This document shows, in pieces, positions 36,815 through 45,355 of a stretch of 64,000 bases of DNA. The notes under the pieces were generated by a model. That model saw only the letters and a list, made by a program, of their open reading frames with translations, ran no database searches and had not been told where the DNA came from. Numbering within the stretch: position 1 is the first letter of the stretch; each line of letters starts with the position of its first letter. The position numbers were made by a program, and so were the translations under genes. This DNA is from Reichenbachiella ulvae (GTDB taxonomy: Bacteria > Bacteroidota > Bacteroidia > Cytophagales > Cyclobacteriaceae): the NCBI RefSeq assembly GCF_025833875.1, contig NZ_JAOYOD010000001.1, positions 5,305,501 through 5,369,500 on the forward strand, written 5' to 3'.

Positions 36815-39800
36815 ATGCTGAAGAGATGTATTAGGATGGCTTCAAACATAAACAACATACTAAACCTCCGCATTAGTCTATTGTGTTGGGCGATATACTT
36901 ATTGCCTATTCAGATAGACGCACAGCCCAGTCTTTGGTTCAATCATTTGTCGATTGAAGAAGGATTGACACATGCCAATGTGAATGCGATTCTCCAAGAC
37001 AGTGAAGGTTTCATCTGGATAGCTACCTTCGATGGTTTGTGCAAATATGATGGATATCGTGTGACCACCTACAGCAGCCAGTTTGGTGACTCTACTACTT
37101 TGGTTTCTAATTTGATTACAGATATTATTGAGGACAAGGATGGCTATTTGTGGGTCTCTACTACTAATGGCATCAGCCGTTTTGATAAGAAAACGAAGCG
37201 CTTTTCCAATTTAACTCATAGGCCTGGTGATCGAAATACCATTAGTCATAACTCGGTATGGTCACTTATGCAGGACAACAAGGGTCGCATATGGGCTGGA
37301 ACTTTTGGCGGAGGATTGAACAGAATTGAGAACCCGGAAGACTTCCCTAATGTTCAGATTACTCATTTTGAAAATGCATCAGATAATCCCAAGAGTCTGT
37401 CACAAAACTGGGTGATGGACATCTATGAAGATAACAAGGGAAGAATATGGATAGGGACTGTCGGCAACTATCTCAATCGTTATGTCCCTGAAAGAAATCA
37501 CTTTGATAGAATATTACTTGCTGATGACTCTCATATCAACAACAGTGTTTGGAAGATAGAAGAGGACAATACGGGTAGATTGTGGCTGGGTACAGAAACG
37601 GGCTTAAGCAGGTATGATCCAGAACAGGAGCAGATTAGAAATTTCGTCTATGATGAGGCAGACTCTACGACCATTACTGAGGGGCAGATACGTGCTATAT
37701 GTTTTGATAGCAACAACAACCTTTGGGTTGGAACGCAGTTTGGTCTGAATCTCTATGATCCCAAACATGACCGGTTCTCCCATTATCTTCATGATGAGAT
37801 TGATATCATGACGATTAGCAGTGATGAGGCCTGGTGCATCGAGGAGGACAATCAAGGCAACATCTGGATAGGAACTTACAGTGGTGGAGTCAGTTATTTT
37901 CATCCGAGCTATACTTCTTTTGCTCATGTCACCTACAACCCCTTGAATAAGCAAGGCATACAAGGCAATAACATAACAGGATTTTCTGAAAGTCCAGAAG
38001 GGAATTTATGGATTGCCATAGATCACTCTGGGCTGGACTATTGGGATCGAAAAAAGAATAAAATCACCCACTATAGACCCAATGGAAATGGCGAGTATGG
38101 ATTGAGCAGTTCGTCGGTCATGGAGGTGTTTCAGGATTCGGAAGGCTATGTATGGACGGGTATCTACTATCATGGCTTGAATCGACTGGATCCGAAAACT
38201 GGGATAATCAAGAAGTACCCGGCCAACCCTGCACACAAAGGGATGCTGAACAATGGAAATGTATGGGCGATAGAAGAAGATTCGGAGGGCAACCTTTGGA
38301 TTGGAACCATCGGAGGTGGATTGAATTTGTATGATAGGGCTACAGATACATTTAGCAACTTTGGGTGGGATTTTAACGACACGACTGCCTTGAGTCATGA
38401 GAATGTTTGGTCGCTGCTGTTGGATGGAGACAGCCTGGTTTGGGTAGGGACCAATCAGGGCTTGAATATACTCAATCGTGAAACTGGTATCTTTAAACGC
38501 TACTTGTATGATCCATCAGATAGCACCAGCCTTCAAAACAATACGGTTCAGGCCTTGTACAAAGATTCGAAAAACAGGATTTGGATAGGGACTCAGGGGG
38601 GAGGACTCAATCGTCTCAATAGAAAGACGGGTGAATTTGAGTCTATCAGCAAGAAAGATGGGTTGTCCAGTGAAAATATTGCAGGTATTCTGGAAGATAA
38701 AAACGGAAACCTATGGGTAAGTACAAATGAAGGGATTAGTAAAATCAATACTGAAACCTATGAAATCAGGAACTTCAGTACGGGGCTTAAAAACAATCAA
38801 TTCAATCTGGAGTCGTGTATTCGAACGGAGGATGGTTATATGTACTTTGGAGGTACTAATGGGTTTAACTCCTTTCATCCTGACAGCATCGTTGATATCA
38901 GACAAGAATCAAAAGTGGCTATTACTGATTTTCAGGTATTCAATCAATCTGAGAATATGGCAGACTACATGATAGAAAGCATGGACTCGATTCCTACCTT
39001 AGAATTAAAGCATACAGAGTCGGTATTCAGCTTTGAGTTTTCTGCGCTCAATTACATCGCTTCTGAGCAGGTGAATTACGCCTATCGTCTGTACAATTTC
39101 GAAAAGGAATGGATCGTGACTAACTCCAATCGTAGGTTTGTGACCTATACTAATATTCCTGCGGGAGAGTATATGTTGAGTATCAAGGCCACTGATACAG
39201 AAGGGGTCTGGATGGACCAGATTACCTATCTAAGAATTGTTATCAATCCCCCCTGGTGGATGACTTGGTGGTTTAGAGTCTATATGACCCTGGCTGTAAT
39301 CACGGTGATTTATTTTGCCTATCAGGTGCGTATGAAATTCATCTATAATCAAAAGAGAGCACTCGAAGAAGAAGTGAAAAATCGAACTGCCGAAGTGGTA
39401 GAGCAAAAAGAAGCACTGCAACACCAGGCGCAAATGCTGCAGCAGTACAATCAGGATATCTTGTCTAAAAACGAATTGCTGAAGGATCTTCACAGGCAAA
39501 AGGACGGTATGATCGGGATCGTGGCTCATGACCTTAGATCTCCACTCAATAACATCAAAGGACTTGTCAATCTATTGAAGAAATCTAATGATGAGGAAGA
39601 AGAGCAGAAGTACTACAAACTGATTAACCAATTGATAGATCAGGGTACTTTGCTGATCAGCGATTTGCTCTATGTCAGTGGGATGAAACAATTTGATATC
39701 AAGCTAAATATTGAGTCTTTTGATATCAAGGAATACATAGGTGATTGGTTGGATAACTACAAGACCGATCTTGAGAAAAAGGAGCAGATTTTGGATTTGG

Positions 39801-40180
39801 ATTTTCCTTTGGCAGGCCTAATGGTAGAATCAGATAAGGATGTATTGCGCAGGATTCTGGACAATATTTTTACGAATGCGATGAAGTTTTCTGAAAGGGG
39901 AAAGCTCATTCACATGGGAATTAATCCTGGGGTGGAGGAATATTCGATCACCATTACCGATCAAGGCCCGGGAATCAGTGAAGAAGACAAGGAGAAAATG
40001 TTCGAGATGTTCCAAAAACTCTCCGCTAAACCTACCGAGGGAGAAAGTTCGAGTGGTTTGGGCTTGTCTATCGTTAAGGCCCTGGTAGAAAAACTCAGAG
40101 GTCGTATTGAAGTCGAAAGTGAGCTTGGTAAGGGTACATCCTTCATCATGACTTTTCCTATCAAAATGGAGTGGGATTGA
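36815..40180 (+). CDS. Two-component propeller sensor histidine kinase without output domain
   Basis: A 1121-residue membrane sensor. A signal or anchor segment (about 15-35) is followed by some fourteen two-component regulator propeller repeats (W-I-G-T...GL..YD, about 45-700), a Y_Y_Y domain (about 715-790), a membrane helix (about 800-822), a coiled coil (825-880), then a HisKA domain with phospho-acceptor His905 (VAHDLRSPL) and a HATPase domain with N-box NIFTNAMKFS and G-box DQGPGIS. Unlike hybrid HTCS proteins it ends after the ATPase, lacking a receiver and DNA-binding domain, and no response regulator is adjacent. A small ECF sigma gene follows after 85 bases. Ligand unknown; the propeller faces the periplasm. 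Confidence 0.92.
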   Translation: MLKRCIRMASNINNILNLRISLLCWAIYLLPIQIDAQPSLWFNHLSIEEGLTHANVNAILQDSEGFIWIATFDGLCKYDGYRVTTYSSQFGDSTTLVSNLITDIIEDKDGYLWVSTTNGISRFDKKTKRFSNLTHRPGDRNTISHNSVWSLMQDNKGRIWAGTFGGGLNRIENPEDFPNVQITHFENASDNPKSLSQNWVMDIYEDNKGRIWIGTVGNYLNRYVPERNHFDRILLADDSHINNSVWKIEEDNTGRLWLGTETGLSRYDPEQEQIRNFVYDEADSTTITEGQIRAICFDSNNNLWVGTQFGLNLYDPKHDRFSHYLHDEIDIMTISSDEAWCIEEDNQGNIWIGTYSGGVSYFHPSYTSFAHVTYNPLNKQGIQGNNITGFSESPEGNLWIAIDHSGLDYWDRKKNKITHYRPNGNGEYGLSSSSVMEVFQDSEGYVWTGIYYHGLNRLDPKTGIIKKYPANPAHKGMLNNGNVWAIEEDSEGNLWIGTIGGGLNLYDRATDTFSNFGWDFNDTTALSHENVWSLLLDGDSLVWVGTNQGLNILNRETGIFKRYLYDPSDSTSLQNNTVQALYKDSKNRIWIGTQGGGLNRLNRKTGEFESISKKDGLSSENIAGILEDKNGNLWVSTNEGISKINTETYEIRNFSTGLKNNQFNLESCIRTEDGYMYFGGTNGFNSFHPDSIVDIRQESKVAITDFQVFNQSENMADYMIESMDSIPTLELKHTESVFSFEFSALNYIASEQVNYAYRLYNFEKEWIVTNSNRRFVTYTNIPAGEYMLSIKATDTEGVWMDQITYLRIVINPPWWMTWWFRVYMTLAVITVIYFAYQVRMKFIYNQKRALEEEVKNRTAEVVEQKEALQHQAQMLQQYNQDILSKNELLKDLHRQKDGMIGIVAHDLRSPLNNIKGLVNLLKKSNDEEEEQKYYKLINQLIDQGTLLISDLLYVSGMKQFDIKLNIESFDIKEYIGDWLDNYKTDLEKKEQILDLDFPLAGLMVESDKDVLRRILDNIFTNAMKFSERGKLIHMGINPGVEEYSITITDQGPGISEEDKEKMFEMFQKLSAKPTEGESSSGLGLSIVKALVEKLRGRIEVESELGKGTSFIMTFPIKMEWD

Positions 40181-40265
40181 CCTTTCGTCCCATTGGCAAT
40201 TGAAAAACTTTTACTTTGGGTGTAATGATTCTTTGGATCAGCCACTAAACAAGTAAAAAGATTCC

Positions 40266-40748
40266 GTGAGTAGCGATTTTTATCAATCTTCCATACTGCC
40301 CTATGCGGCAATTATCATCAAGATTTGCCGGGCATATACCAACTGTCAGGAGGACTTTGAGGACTACTATCAGGAGGTCTGTCTGCAGATATGGCGATCG
40401 AGGGAGCGCTTTCAGGGCCAGTCCGAGTGGTCTACCTATATCTATCGCCTGTCTCTCAATGTTTGCCTCACCTTGCTTAAGAGAAACAAGCGCAAGCAGT
40501 TTGTCTCTGATTATATTCCTGAGCTGAGCGAAGATAGTGGTGCCTTTGCAGACGAGTCCCTTAATGAACTGTACAAGGCCATTCGACAACTATCTGAGGT
40601 GGACAGAGCGGTAATTCTGCTCTATTTGGAAGAAAAGAGCTACCAGGATATAGCCGAGATCATCGGTACCAACCCGAATAATATCGGGGTGCGCATCTCA
40701 CGGATCAAAGAACGCTTAAAGAAAATATTAGATGGAAAAGTCAATTGA
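40266..40748 (+). CDS. ECF-type RNA polymerase sigma factor
   Basis: A 160-residue sigma factor with region 2 (about 10-75, including DYYQEVCLQIWRSRERFQG) and region 4 (about 105-155, with a helix-turn-helix YQDIAEIIGTNPNNIGVRI). Start is GTG at 40266; the region 2 helices begin right after it. Its last 17 bases overlap the next gene, which encodes a membrane protein and is the natural candidate for its anti-sigma partner. The preceding histidine kinase is only 85 bases away. Confidence 0.88.
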   Translation: MSSDFYQSSILPYAAIIIKICRAYTNCQEDFEDYYQEVCLQIWRSRERFQGQSEWSTYIYRLSLNVCLTLLKRNKRKQFVSDYIPELSEDSGAFADESLNELYKAIRQLSEVDRAVILLYLEEKSYQDIAEIIGTNPNNIGVRISRIKERLKKILDGKVN

Positions 40749-41382
40749 ATCAATCTGGAAGGAGGGTTTTTTGCGGGACGAGGCGCTCGTCGCTCCTAAG
40801 ATCAATAACCTGTATAGCCAGAAGTCCCAGCAGATCATAGAGAAGCTAGGACGCATGTACAAGATCAATTTATGGTCAATCGCAATTTTTGCTGGCCTTT
40901 ACCTGATTTTTTCGATTTGGGCACAAATCGTATGGTCAGGAATCGGAGTTGCCGGCCTTTTATATTGGTTGGTTTATATCAGCATGAAAATGTCCACCGA
41001 ATTAGAAAATCTCGATCAAAGCCAGGATAGTTATCACTATCTCAAGGCATACGATGACTGGATTCAACTCTGCTTTGAGCGATACATCAAGATCTATAGA
41101 TTCTTGTATCCGCTTTTGATTGGGATTGGGTTGAGTGGAATGCTCTTTATGCAACCCAGGCCATTTTATGAGCAACCATGGGTCTACAGCATCAACGGGG
41201 GCTATGAACCTTATCTTTTTATGGGACTACCAGTTATCTGGCTAGGGGCGATTTGGGGCTATGCTTTGATTTTTGGAATCTTTGCTCGACCGATTTACAA
41301 GCTGGATGTCAAGTTGATCTACGGGCGAACCTTCGACAAATTGAAAGGAATCATAGCAGATATGGAAAAACTGAGGAAATGA
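40732..41382 (+). CDS. Membrane protein translationally coupled to the ECF sigma gene (candidate anti-sigma factor)
   Basis: A 216-residue protein with a soluble helical N-terminus of about 45 residues, four hydrophobic helices (about 46-62, 65-83, 125-142, 163-187) and a helical C-terminal tail. It lacks the zinc-binding HxxxCxxC of classical anti-sigma factors. The ATG at 40732 lies inside the sigma gene (17-base overlap), a layout typical of sigma/anti-sigma pairs. The cytoplasmic N-terminus could hold the sigma factor; this is inferred from context only. Confidence 0.75.
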   Translation: MEKSIESIWKEGFLRDEALVAPKINNLYSQKSQQIIEKLGRMYKINLWSIAIFAGLYLIFSIWAQIVWSGIGVAGLLYWLVYISMKMSTELENLDQSQDSYHYLKAYDDWIQLCFERYIKIYRFLYPLLIGIGLSGMLFMQPRPFYEQPWVYSINGGYEPYLFMGLPVIWLGAIWGYALIFGIFARPIYKLDVKLIYGRTFDKLKGIIADMEKLRK

Positions 41383-41446
41383 GTGCTAGCAGTGGAACCC
41401 ATTTTTCGATGGGATGGTTTAACTTGGAGTTAAAAATCAATCAAAT

Positions 41447-41974
41447 ATGAAAAGAACAGTACTTGCATTATCCTTTTTCCTTAGTCTGATCGCTCTCCAG
41501 TTACAAGCCCAAAACGATCCAGCTCCTCAATATCTCATGAATCAGAATTTTCCTGATTCGGTTCTTCAGATGACTTTCCAGTCTGTAGGGGGAGAAGAAG
41601 CCACATTTGCTCAGATACTAGAGGGGGTGAAGGGTAAAAAGGTTTTTGTAGATATATGGGCCTCCTGGTGCAAGGATTGTGTGGCAGGTATGCCCAATCT
41701 CAAGAAGCTGCAGGCTCAGGCCGAGGGTGAGGAGGTTGCCTTTGTCTTCCTATCGGTGGATCGAGAAGAGACCAAATGGAAGCAGGCCATCGAAAAGTAT
41801 AACCTGGTTGGGGATCACTATTTGATAAGCACCGGATGGCACAGCCCGTTGACCGATTATATCGTGCTGGATTGGATTCCTCGCTATTTTGTTTTGGACG
41901 AAAATGGAGAGATTGTCCTATCCAAAGCAGTAAAAGCTGATGACAAGAAGCTGCAAGAAGTGCTGTTGCCTTAA
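41447..41974 (+). CDS. TlpA-like exported thioredoxin
   Basis: A 175-residue protein with a signal peptide (about 1-22) and a thioredoxin fold. The redox site is Cys75-Lys-Asp-Cys78 in WASWCKDC, and a cis-proline follows in DWIPRYFVLD. Such proteins reduce or exchange disulfides in the periplasm, for example during cytochrome c or surface-protein maturation. It stands 64 bases after the membrane protein gene on the same strand; a possible link to the sigma operon is not proven. Confidence 0.9.
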   Translation: MKRTVLALSFFLSLIALQLQAQNDPAPQYLMNQNFPDSVLQMTFQSVGGEEATFAQILEGVKGKKVFVDIWASWCKDCVAGMPNLKKLQAQAEGEEVAFVFLSVDREETKWKQAIEKYNLVGDHYLISTGWHSPLTDYIVLDWIPRYFVLDENGEIVLSKAVKADDKKLQEVLLP

Positions 41975-42238
41975 GCCTTTGCTCTGCACATAGCTCTCGT
42001 AATCTACATAGACATCTCTTCGGGCTGCATGTGAGGCGTCCTTGAGTAATCCGATTACTCGAAGTAATCGGATTGCTGGCATTACCTGTTTGATTTAGGC
42101 TGAGCCTTTGCCCGTGTATTTTAGTAAAAGTAGTGCGTCATCAATGGTTGGGAAACGGACAGAGTCCTTGGGGTCATGGTGTCCACAGGTTCGCCCTCCT
42201 TCCGGAGGACAGGGAGAAACTGCGGGAGGGAGACCATA
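41975..42238. other. Intergenic region with a perfect palindrome
   Basis: Noncoding. Contains the palindrome described separately and a GC-rich hairpin (CCTCC-TTCC-GGAGG, about 42195-42208). A short coding-like stretch on the minus strand near 42000-42080 may be a gene remnant. Confidence 0.35.
42048..42074. repeat. Perfect 12-bp inverted repeat with 3-base loop
   Basis: AATCCGATTACT and AGTAATCGGATT are separated by CGA, and a further TG/GC pair extends the stem. There is no T-run, so it is not a classic terminator. It lies 74 bases after the TlpA-like gene. Confidence 0.7.
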
Positions 42239-42715
42239 TTAGCCTCCTTTTTTGTCGATTATTTCGACTATTCCGAAAACATATTTATGGCCGTGTTTTT
42301 TAAACGCTTCATAGTTTTTATAAATTTTCACTTCAAACATTGATGTATCCATTTTGTTCAAAACTCGGCTAAGTTTTCTATTCTTTTTTCCATCCTTTGT
42401 TACTATTCCATTCGAAGTTTCAGGCGTGTCTATCCAATAATATTTCTGGTTATAATAGACCGCAATATCAGGTGATTGGTCAAATTCTTTCCTCAGCACA
42501 TAAATCTCTTTTGTTTCTGAATTTTCAAAATATTTGTCCTCAACTATTCGGTAACTGGCTCTATTTGTCCCGTTGAAATGAAAAATTGTTAGGGTGTCAT
42601 TATTTACCATGTATTTAAATTTATTATGGGATTTTTCAGGTAATTGATTGTTTGCATTTAATAAAATGCACCTTGCCCCAGAATTAGGCCTCACAGTGAT
42701 GGCTGGCGCACGCAT
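42239..42715 (-). CDS. Hypothetical protein, probably 5'-truncated
   Basis: A 158-codon frame of low GC that differs from its neighbours in base composition. The first 35 residues read across sequence that looks intergenic, while from Met36 (42610) the pattern is that of a beta-rich protein with Tyr/Asn-rich segments such as VYYNQKYYWID and a lysine-rich end. No signal peptide is left. It may be the remnant of a longer exported protein, or a horizontally acquired small gene. No family recognised. Confidence 0.45.
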   Translation of the reverse strand: MRAPAITVRPNSGARCILLNANNQLPEKSHNKFKYMVNNDTLTIFHFNGTNRASYRIVEDKYFENSETKEIYVLRKEFDQSPDIAVYYNQKYYWIDTPETSNGIVTKDGKKNRKLSRVLNKMDTSMFEVKIYKNYEAFKKHGHKYVFGIVEIIDKKGG

Positions 42716-42889
42716 GTTTCAGCTCTTCCGGAACGTCGGAAGGGTCGAAACATCCATGTTTCAGGGTTTCCGGAACGTCGGAAAGGTCAAAACATCCGTG
42801 TTTCAGCATTTCCGGAATGTCGGAAAGGTCGAAACATCCGTGTTTCAGTGTTTCCGGAATGTCGGAAGGGTCGAAACATCCATGTTTCT
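42714..42889. repeat. Four-copy 42-bp tandem repeat with alternating palindromes
   Basis: Exact 42-bp units start at 42714, 42756, 42798 and 42840, followed by an 8-base partial copy. Each unit carries TTCCGGAA-N-GTCGGAA and, across the junction, GAAACATCC(A/G)TGTTTC, two inverted repeats with centres about 21 bp apart. The units differ at only a few bases. A 42-bp unit is a multiple of three, so a 14-residue peptide repeat is open on the plus strand, but it lacks coding signs. Confidence 0.9.
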
Positions 42890-42919
42890 GCTATTTGGGC
42901 TGAAAAACACTAAAATCGC

Positions 42920-44299
42920 TCAGAACTCAGACTTTTGCGGCTCATCAGTCAGCATCACCTTGGATGATTTCAGAAACCGTGAGTACCAGTAGCCCGATTC
43001 TTTGACGATGCGCTTTTGTAGCTGAAAATCATTGTAGATGAGACCGAAGCGCGGCTCATAACCCTCGGCCCACTCGAAGTTGTCCATCAGTGACCAAACA
43101 AAATAGCCATCCACCTTCACGCCATTCTTCTTGGCTCGGAGTACTTCTCGGATGTAGGATTGCAGGAAGCGGACGCGTTTGATGTCTTTGACCTGGCCAT
43201 CCTCACACTGATCTTCGAAGGCCACTCCATTTTCTGTGACGATAATGGATCGTACGTTTTCGTAGGCTTGGAATCGCTTCAGCATTTTGTAGATGCCCTG
43301 AGGGTAGACTTCCCATCCCATAGTCGTCAGGTCTACATTTCGCTCTTCTGCCTTTACGATTTGTCCCTGTAGGTAGGGCATATACCAGTTGTATTTGACC
43401 ACCTCGCGCGTATAGTTTTGTAGTCCTACAAAGTCGAAATCGAAAGCCATGTTTTTTTCATCGTCAGCCTTCAGGTAGTCCTCTACTCGTTTGGCAATGG
43501 GGAGTTCCTGGATGGGGTAGCCCATGCCCATAGCAGGTTCGATGAACAGTCGGTTTAGGAGTGCGTCGAATCTTTGGGCTGCCTTGATGTCTTTGCTGTC
43601 TTCGGAGGCCGGATCGATATGGGAGCAGGAAAAGGTCGTGCCGATGGTGGCTTCAGGATCGAAATCCCGAATGATTCGCCCACCGAGGCTTTGGCACAGG
43701 GTAGCATGGTGCATGGCAGGCAGGAATTTGTTGATCCCTTTTTTGCCAGGAGCGTGATAGCCGAGGAAGTAACCCGCTCCGGTAAAAACCATCGGTTCGT
43801 TGAGCACCATCCAGTGTTTGACCCGATCCCCAAACAAACGCACACATGTACTGACGTAATGTTCGAACCAGTTGAGGATTTCGCGGTTGACCCAGCCGCC
43901 TTTTTTCTCCAGTGCCAGCGGCAGGTCCCAATGGTATAGCGTGATCCAGGGGGTAATACCCACAGCAAGGCAGGCATCAATGAGTCTGTTGTAGTAGTCT
44001 ACTCCGTCAGGGTTGATGGGGCCGGTCCCTTCGGGGAAGATCCGGGACCAGGCGATAGAAAAGCGATAATTGGGGATATTGAGCGACCGGATCAGCTGCA
44101 CATCTTCTTCGTACTGATGGTAGTGGTTGCAGGCATGATCACCTGTGCTACCATCCTGCACCTTGCCCTTTTTCTTTACGAATTGATCCCAGATCGAGGG
44201 GCCTTTGCCATCCTGGTTATGTGCACCTTCTATCTGATAGGCAGCCGTACTCACGCCCCAATGAAAATCAGGACCAAAATCATCTTTAGTAAATATCAT
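42920..44299 (-). CDS. GH1-family beta-glycosidase
   Basis: A 459-residue (beta/alpha)8 barrel of glycoside hydrolase family 1 (retaining beta-glucosidase/galactosidase type). The acid/base Glu168 is in VLNEP and the nucleophile Glu356 in VTENG; the N-terminal GVSTAAYQIEGA (15-26) forms the -1 subsite. No signal peptide, so it is cytoplasmic and probably acts on imported disaccharides or on lipid-linked or metabolite glycosides. It starts directly after the glycosyltransferase stop codon with no gap, so it is the last gene of the LpxH-like/GT operon. Confidence 0.95.
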   Translation of the reverse strand: MIFTKDDFGPDFHWGVSTAAYQIEGAHNQDGKGPSIWDQFVKKKGKVQDGSTGDHACNHYHQYEEDVQLIRSLNIPNYRFSIAWSRIFPEGTGPINPDGVDYYNRLIDACLAVGITPWITLYHWDLPLALEKKGGWVNREILNWFEHYVSTCVRLFGDRVKHWMVLNEPMVFTGAGYFLGYHAPGKKGINKFLPAMHHATLCQSLGGRIIRDFDPEATIGTTFSCSHIDPASEDSKDIKAAQRFDALLNRLFIEPAMGMGYPIQELPIAKRVEDYLKADDEKNMAFDFDFVGLQNYTREVVKYNWYMPYLQGQIVKAEERNVDLTTMGWEVYPQGIYKMLKRFQAYENVRSIIVTENGVAFEDQCEDGQVKDIKRVRFLQSYIREVLRAKKNGVKVDGYFVWSLMDNFEWAEGYEPRFGLIYNDFQLQKRIVKESGYWYSRFLKSSKVMLTDEPQKSEF

Positions 44300-45352
44300 T
44301 TAATGTTGAATCTTCAATTTCGGTAGAGAAAATAGGGGAGCTTTCTTGACCTCCTTTTCGGGTGCCGAGATGTACTCTTGCAGCACCTTGTCGATGATAA
44401 ACTGGGTTTGCTCAGGAAAGTAAACAGGAACCACCCTGCCATCGTCTACCCATTTTTGTAAATCAGCTATTCGTTTTTTGCCCAACTTGGGCATGATGGG
44501 TACGCCTAGTTCTTTCAAACTTTCTGCATTGAAGTGCTGTTCGTATTGGCGCTTCATGGGTATTACCATCAGTTTTTTGCCGAGGTAAAGTGCTTCGGCG
44601 GGTGTCTCGAACCCCGCACCACAGAGCACTCCTGCACTACCAGCCATACTCTGAACAAAACTGACCCCATCGATGGGTTGGATATGCACATTGCCCTTGT
44701 GATAGCTTTTTAGGGTATGCTTGGAGAAGACCTCCCATTTCGCATTCTTGATCTTATTCAGGTGTTTGATCAGCTTTTTGTCACCATAGGCTGGAAGATA
44801 AACCGTGTAGTGTCCTTCGTCGCTGATTTCCTGATTTCGGATGTCATTGCGGATGATGGGAGTGAATATTTGATTGTCGTATTTGCGAAAATGAAAGCTG
44901 TAGTATTCGTGCGCGGGGGCATAGTTTTTCAAGATCCAGGAGCCAAACCAGTCTCGGTGTTTGGGTTTGGGAACGAGCTTCGATCTCAAGGCACTTTGGT
45001 GACTGAGCGCGATACATTTGATGCCTTTGATGCGGCAGGCCCAGGCGGATATGGGTTCAAAATCGTTGATCACGAGATCGTATTCTTCTACCGGGCAGGA
45101 TTTGATCTCTGAAAGGAGTTTTCTTGTATGGGCTTTGCGGAAAGTCTCAATGATATCAACTCCACCGTTTTTGCCGAAGATAAAGCTGAGGCCTTCGTAT
45201 CGGTATTTGACTGGAAAGGGAAGTTTGAGGTCGGCCTGTATGCCACTGATCAGGACATCCACAGTCACTCTTCGGGACAGGGCGGGGATCACATCCAGTG
45301 CTCGGCTCAGGTGGCCATTGCCAGTACCTTGTATCGCGTATAGTATTTTCAT
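44300..45352 (-). CDS. MurG-like (PF13528-type) glycosyltransferase
   Basis: A 350-residue GT-B enzyme. The N-terminus MKILYAIQGTGNGHLSRALD has the Gly-rich loop and His of UDP-sugar transferases of the MJ1255/VC2487 group, and the C-terminal half has GVLCGAGFETPAEALYLGK (about 240-258), the donor-binding loop. Probably transfers a sugar to a lipid or cell-envelope acceptor. It lies 3 bases after the LpxH-like gene and abuts the GH1 gene, so the three are co-transcribed. Confidence 0.85.
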   Translation of the reverse strand: MKILYAIQGTGNGHLSRALDVIPALSRRVTVDVLISGIQADLKLPFPVKYRYEGLSFIFGKNGGVDIIETFRKAHTRKLLSEIKSCPVEEYDLVINDFEPISAWACRIKGIKCIALSHQSALRSKLVPKPKHRDWFGSWILKNYAPAHEYYSFHFRKYDNQIFTPIIRNDIRNQEISDEGHYTVYLPAYGDKKLIKHLNKIKNAKWEVFSKHTLKSYHKGNVHIQPIDGVSFVQSMAGSAGVLCGAGFETPAEALYLGKKLMVIPMKRQYEQHFNAESLKELGVPIMPKLGKKRIADLQKWVDDGRVVPVYFPEQTQFIIDKVLQEYISAPEKEVKKAPLFSLPKLKIQH

Positions 45353-45355
45353 TCT

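Noticed and set aside
42714..42889. Possible CRISPR array
   Set aside because: The units are contiguous and identical in length with no variable spacers, and no cas genes are near.
42648..42992. Plus-strand frame of 114 codons with a 14-residue peptide repeat
   Set aside because: It is the by-product of the 42-bp repeat being a multiple of three; it runs into the GH1 gene on the other strand and has no start context.
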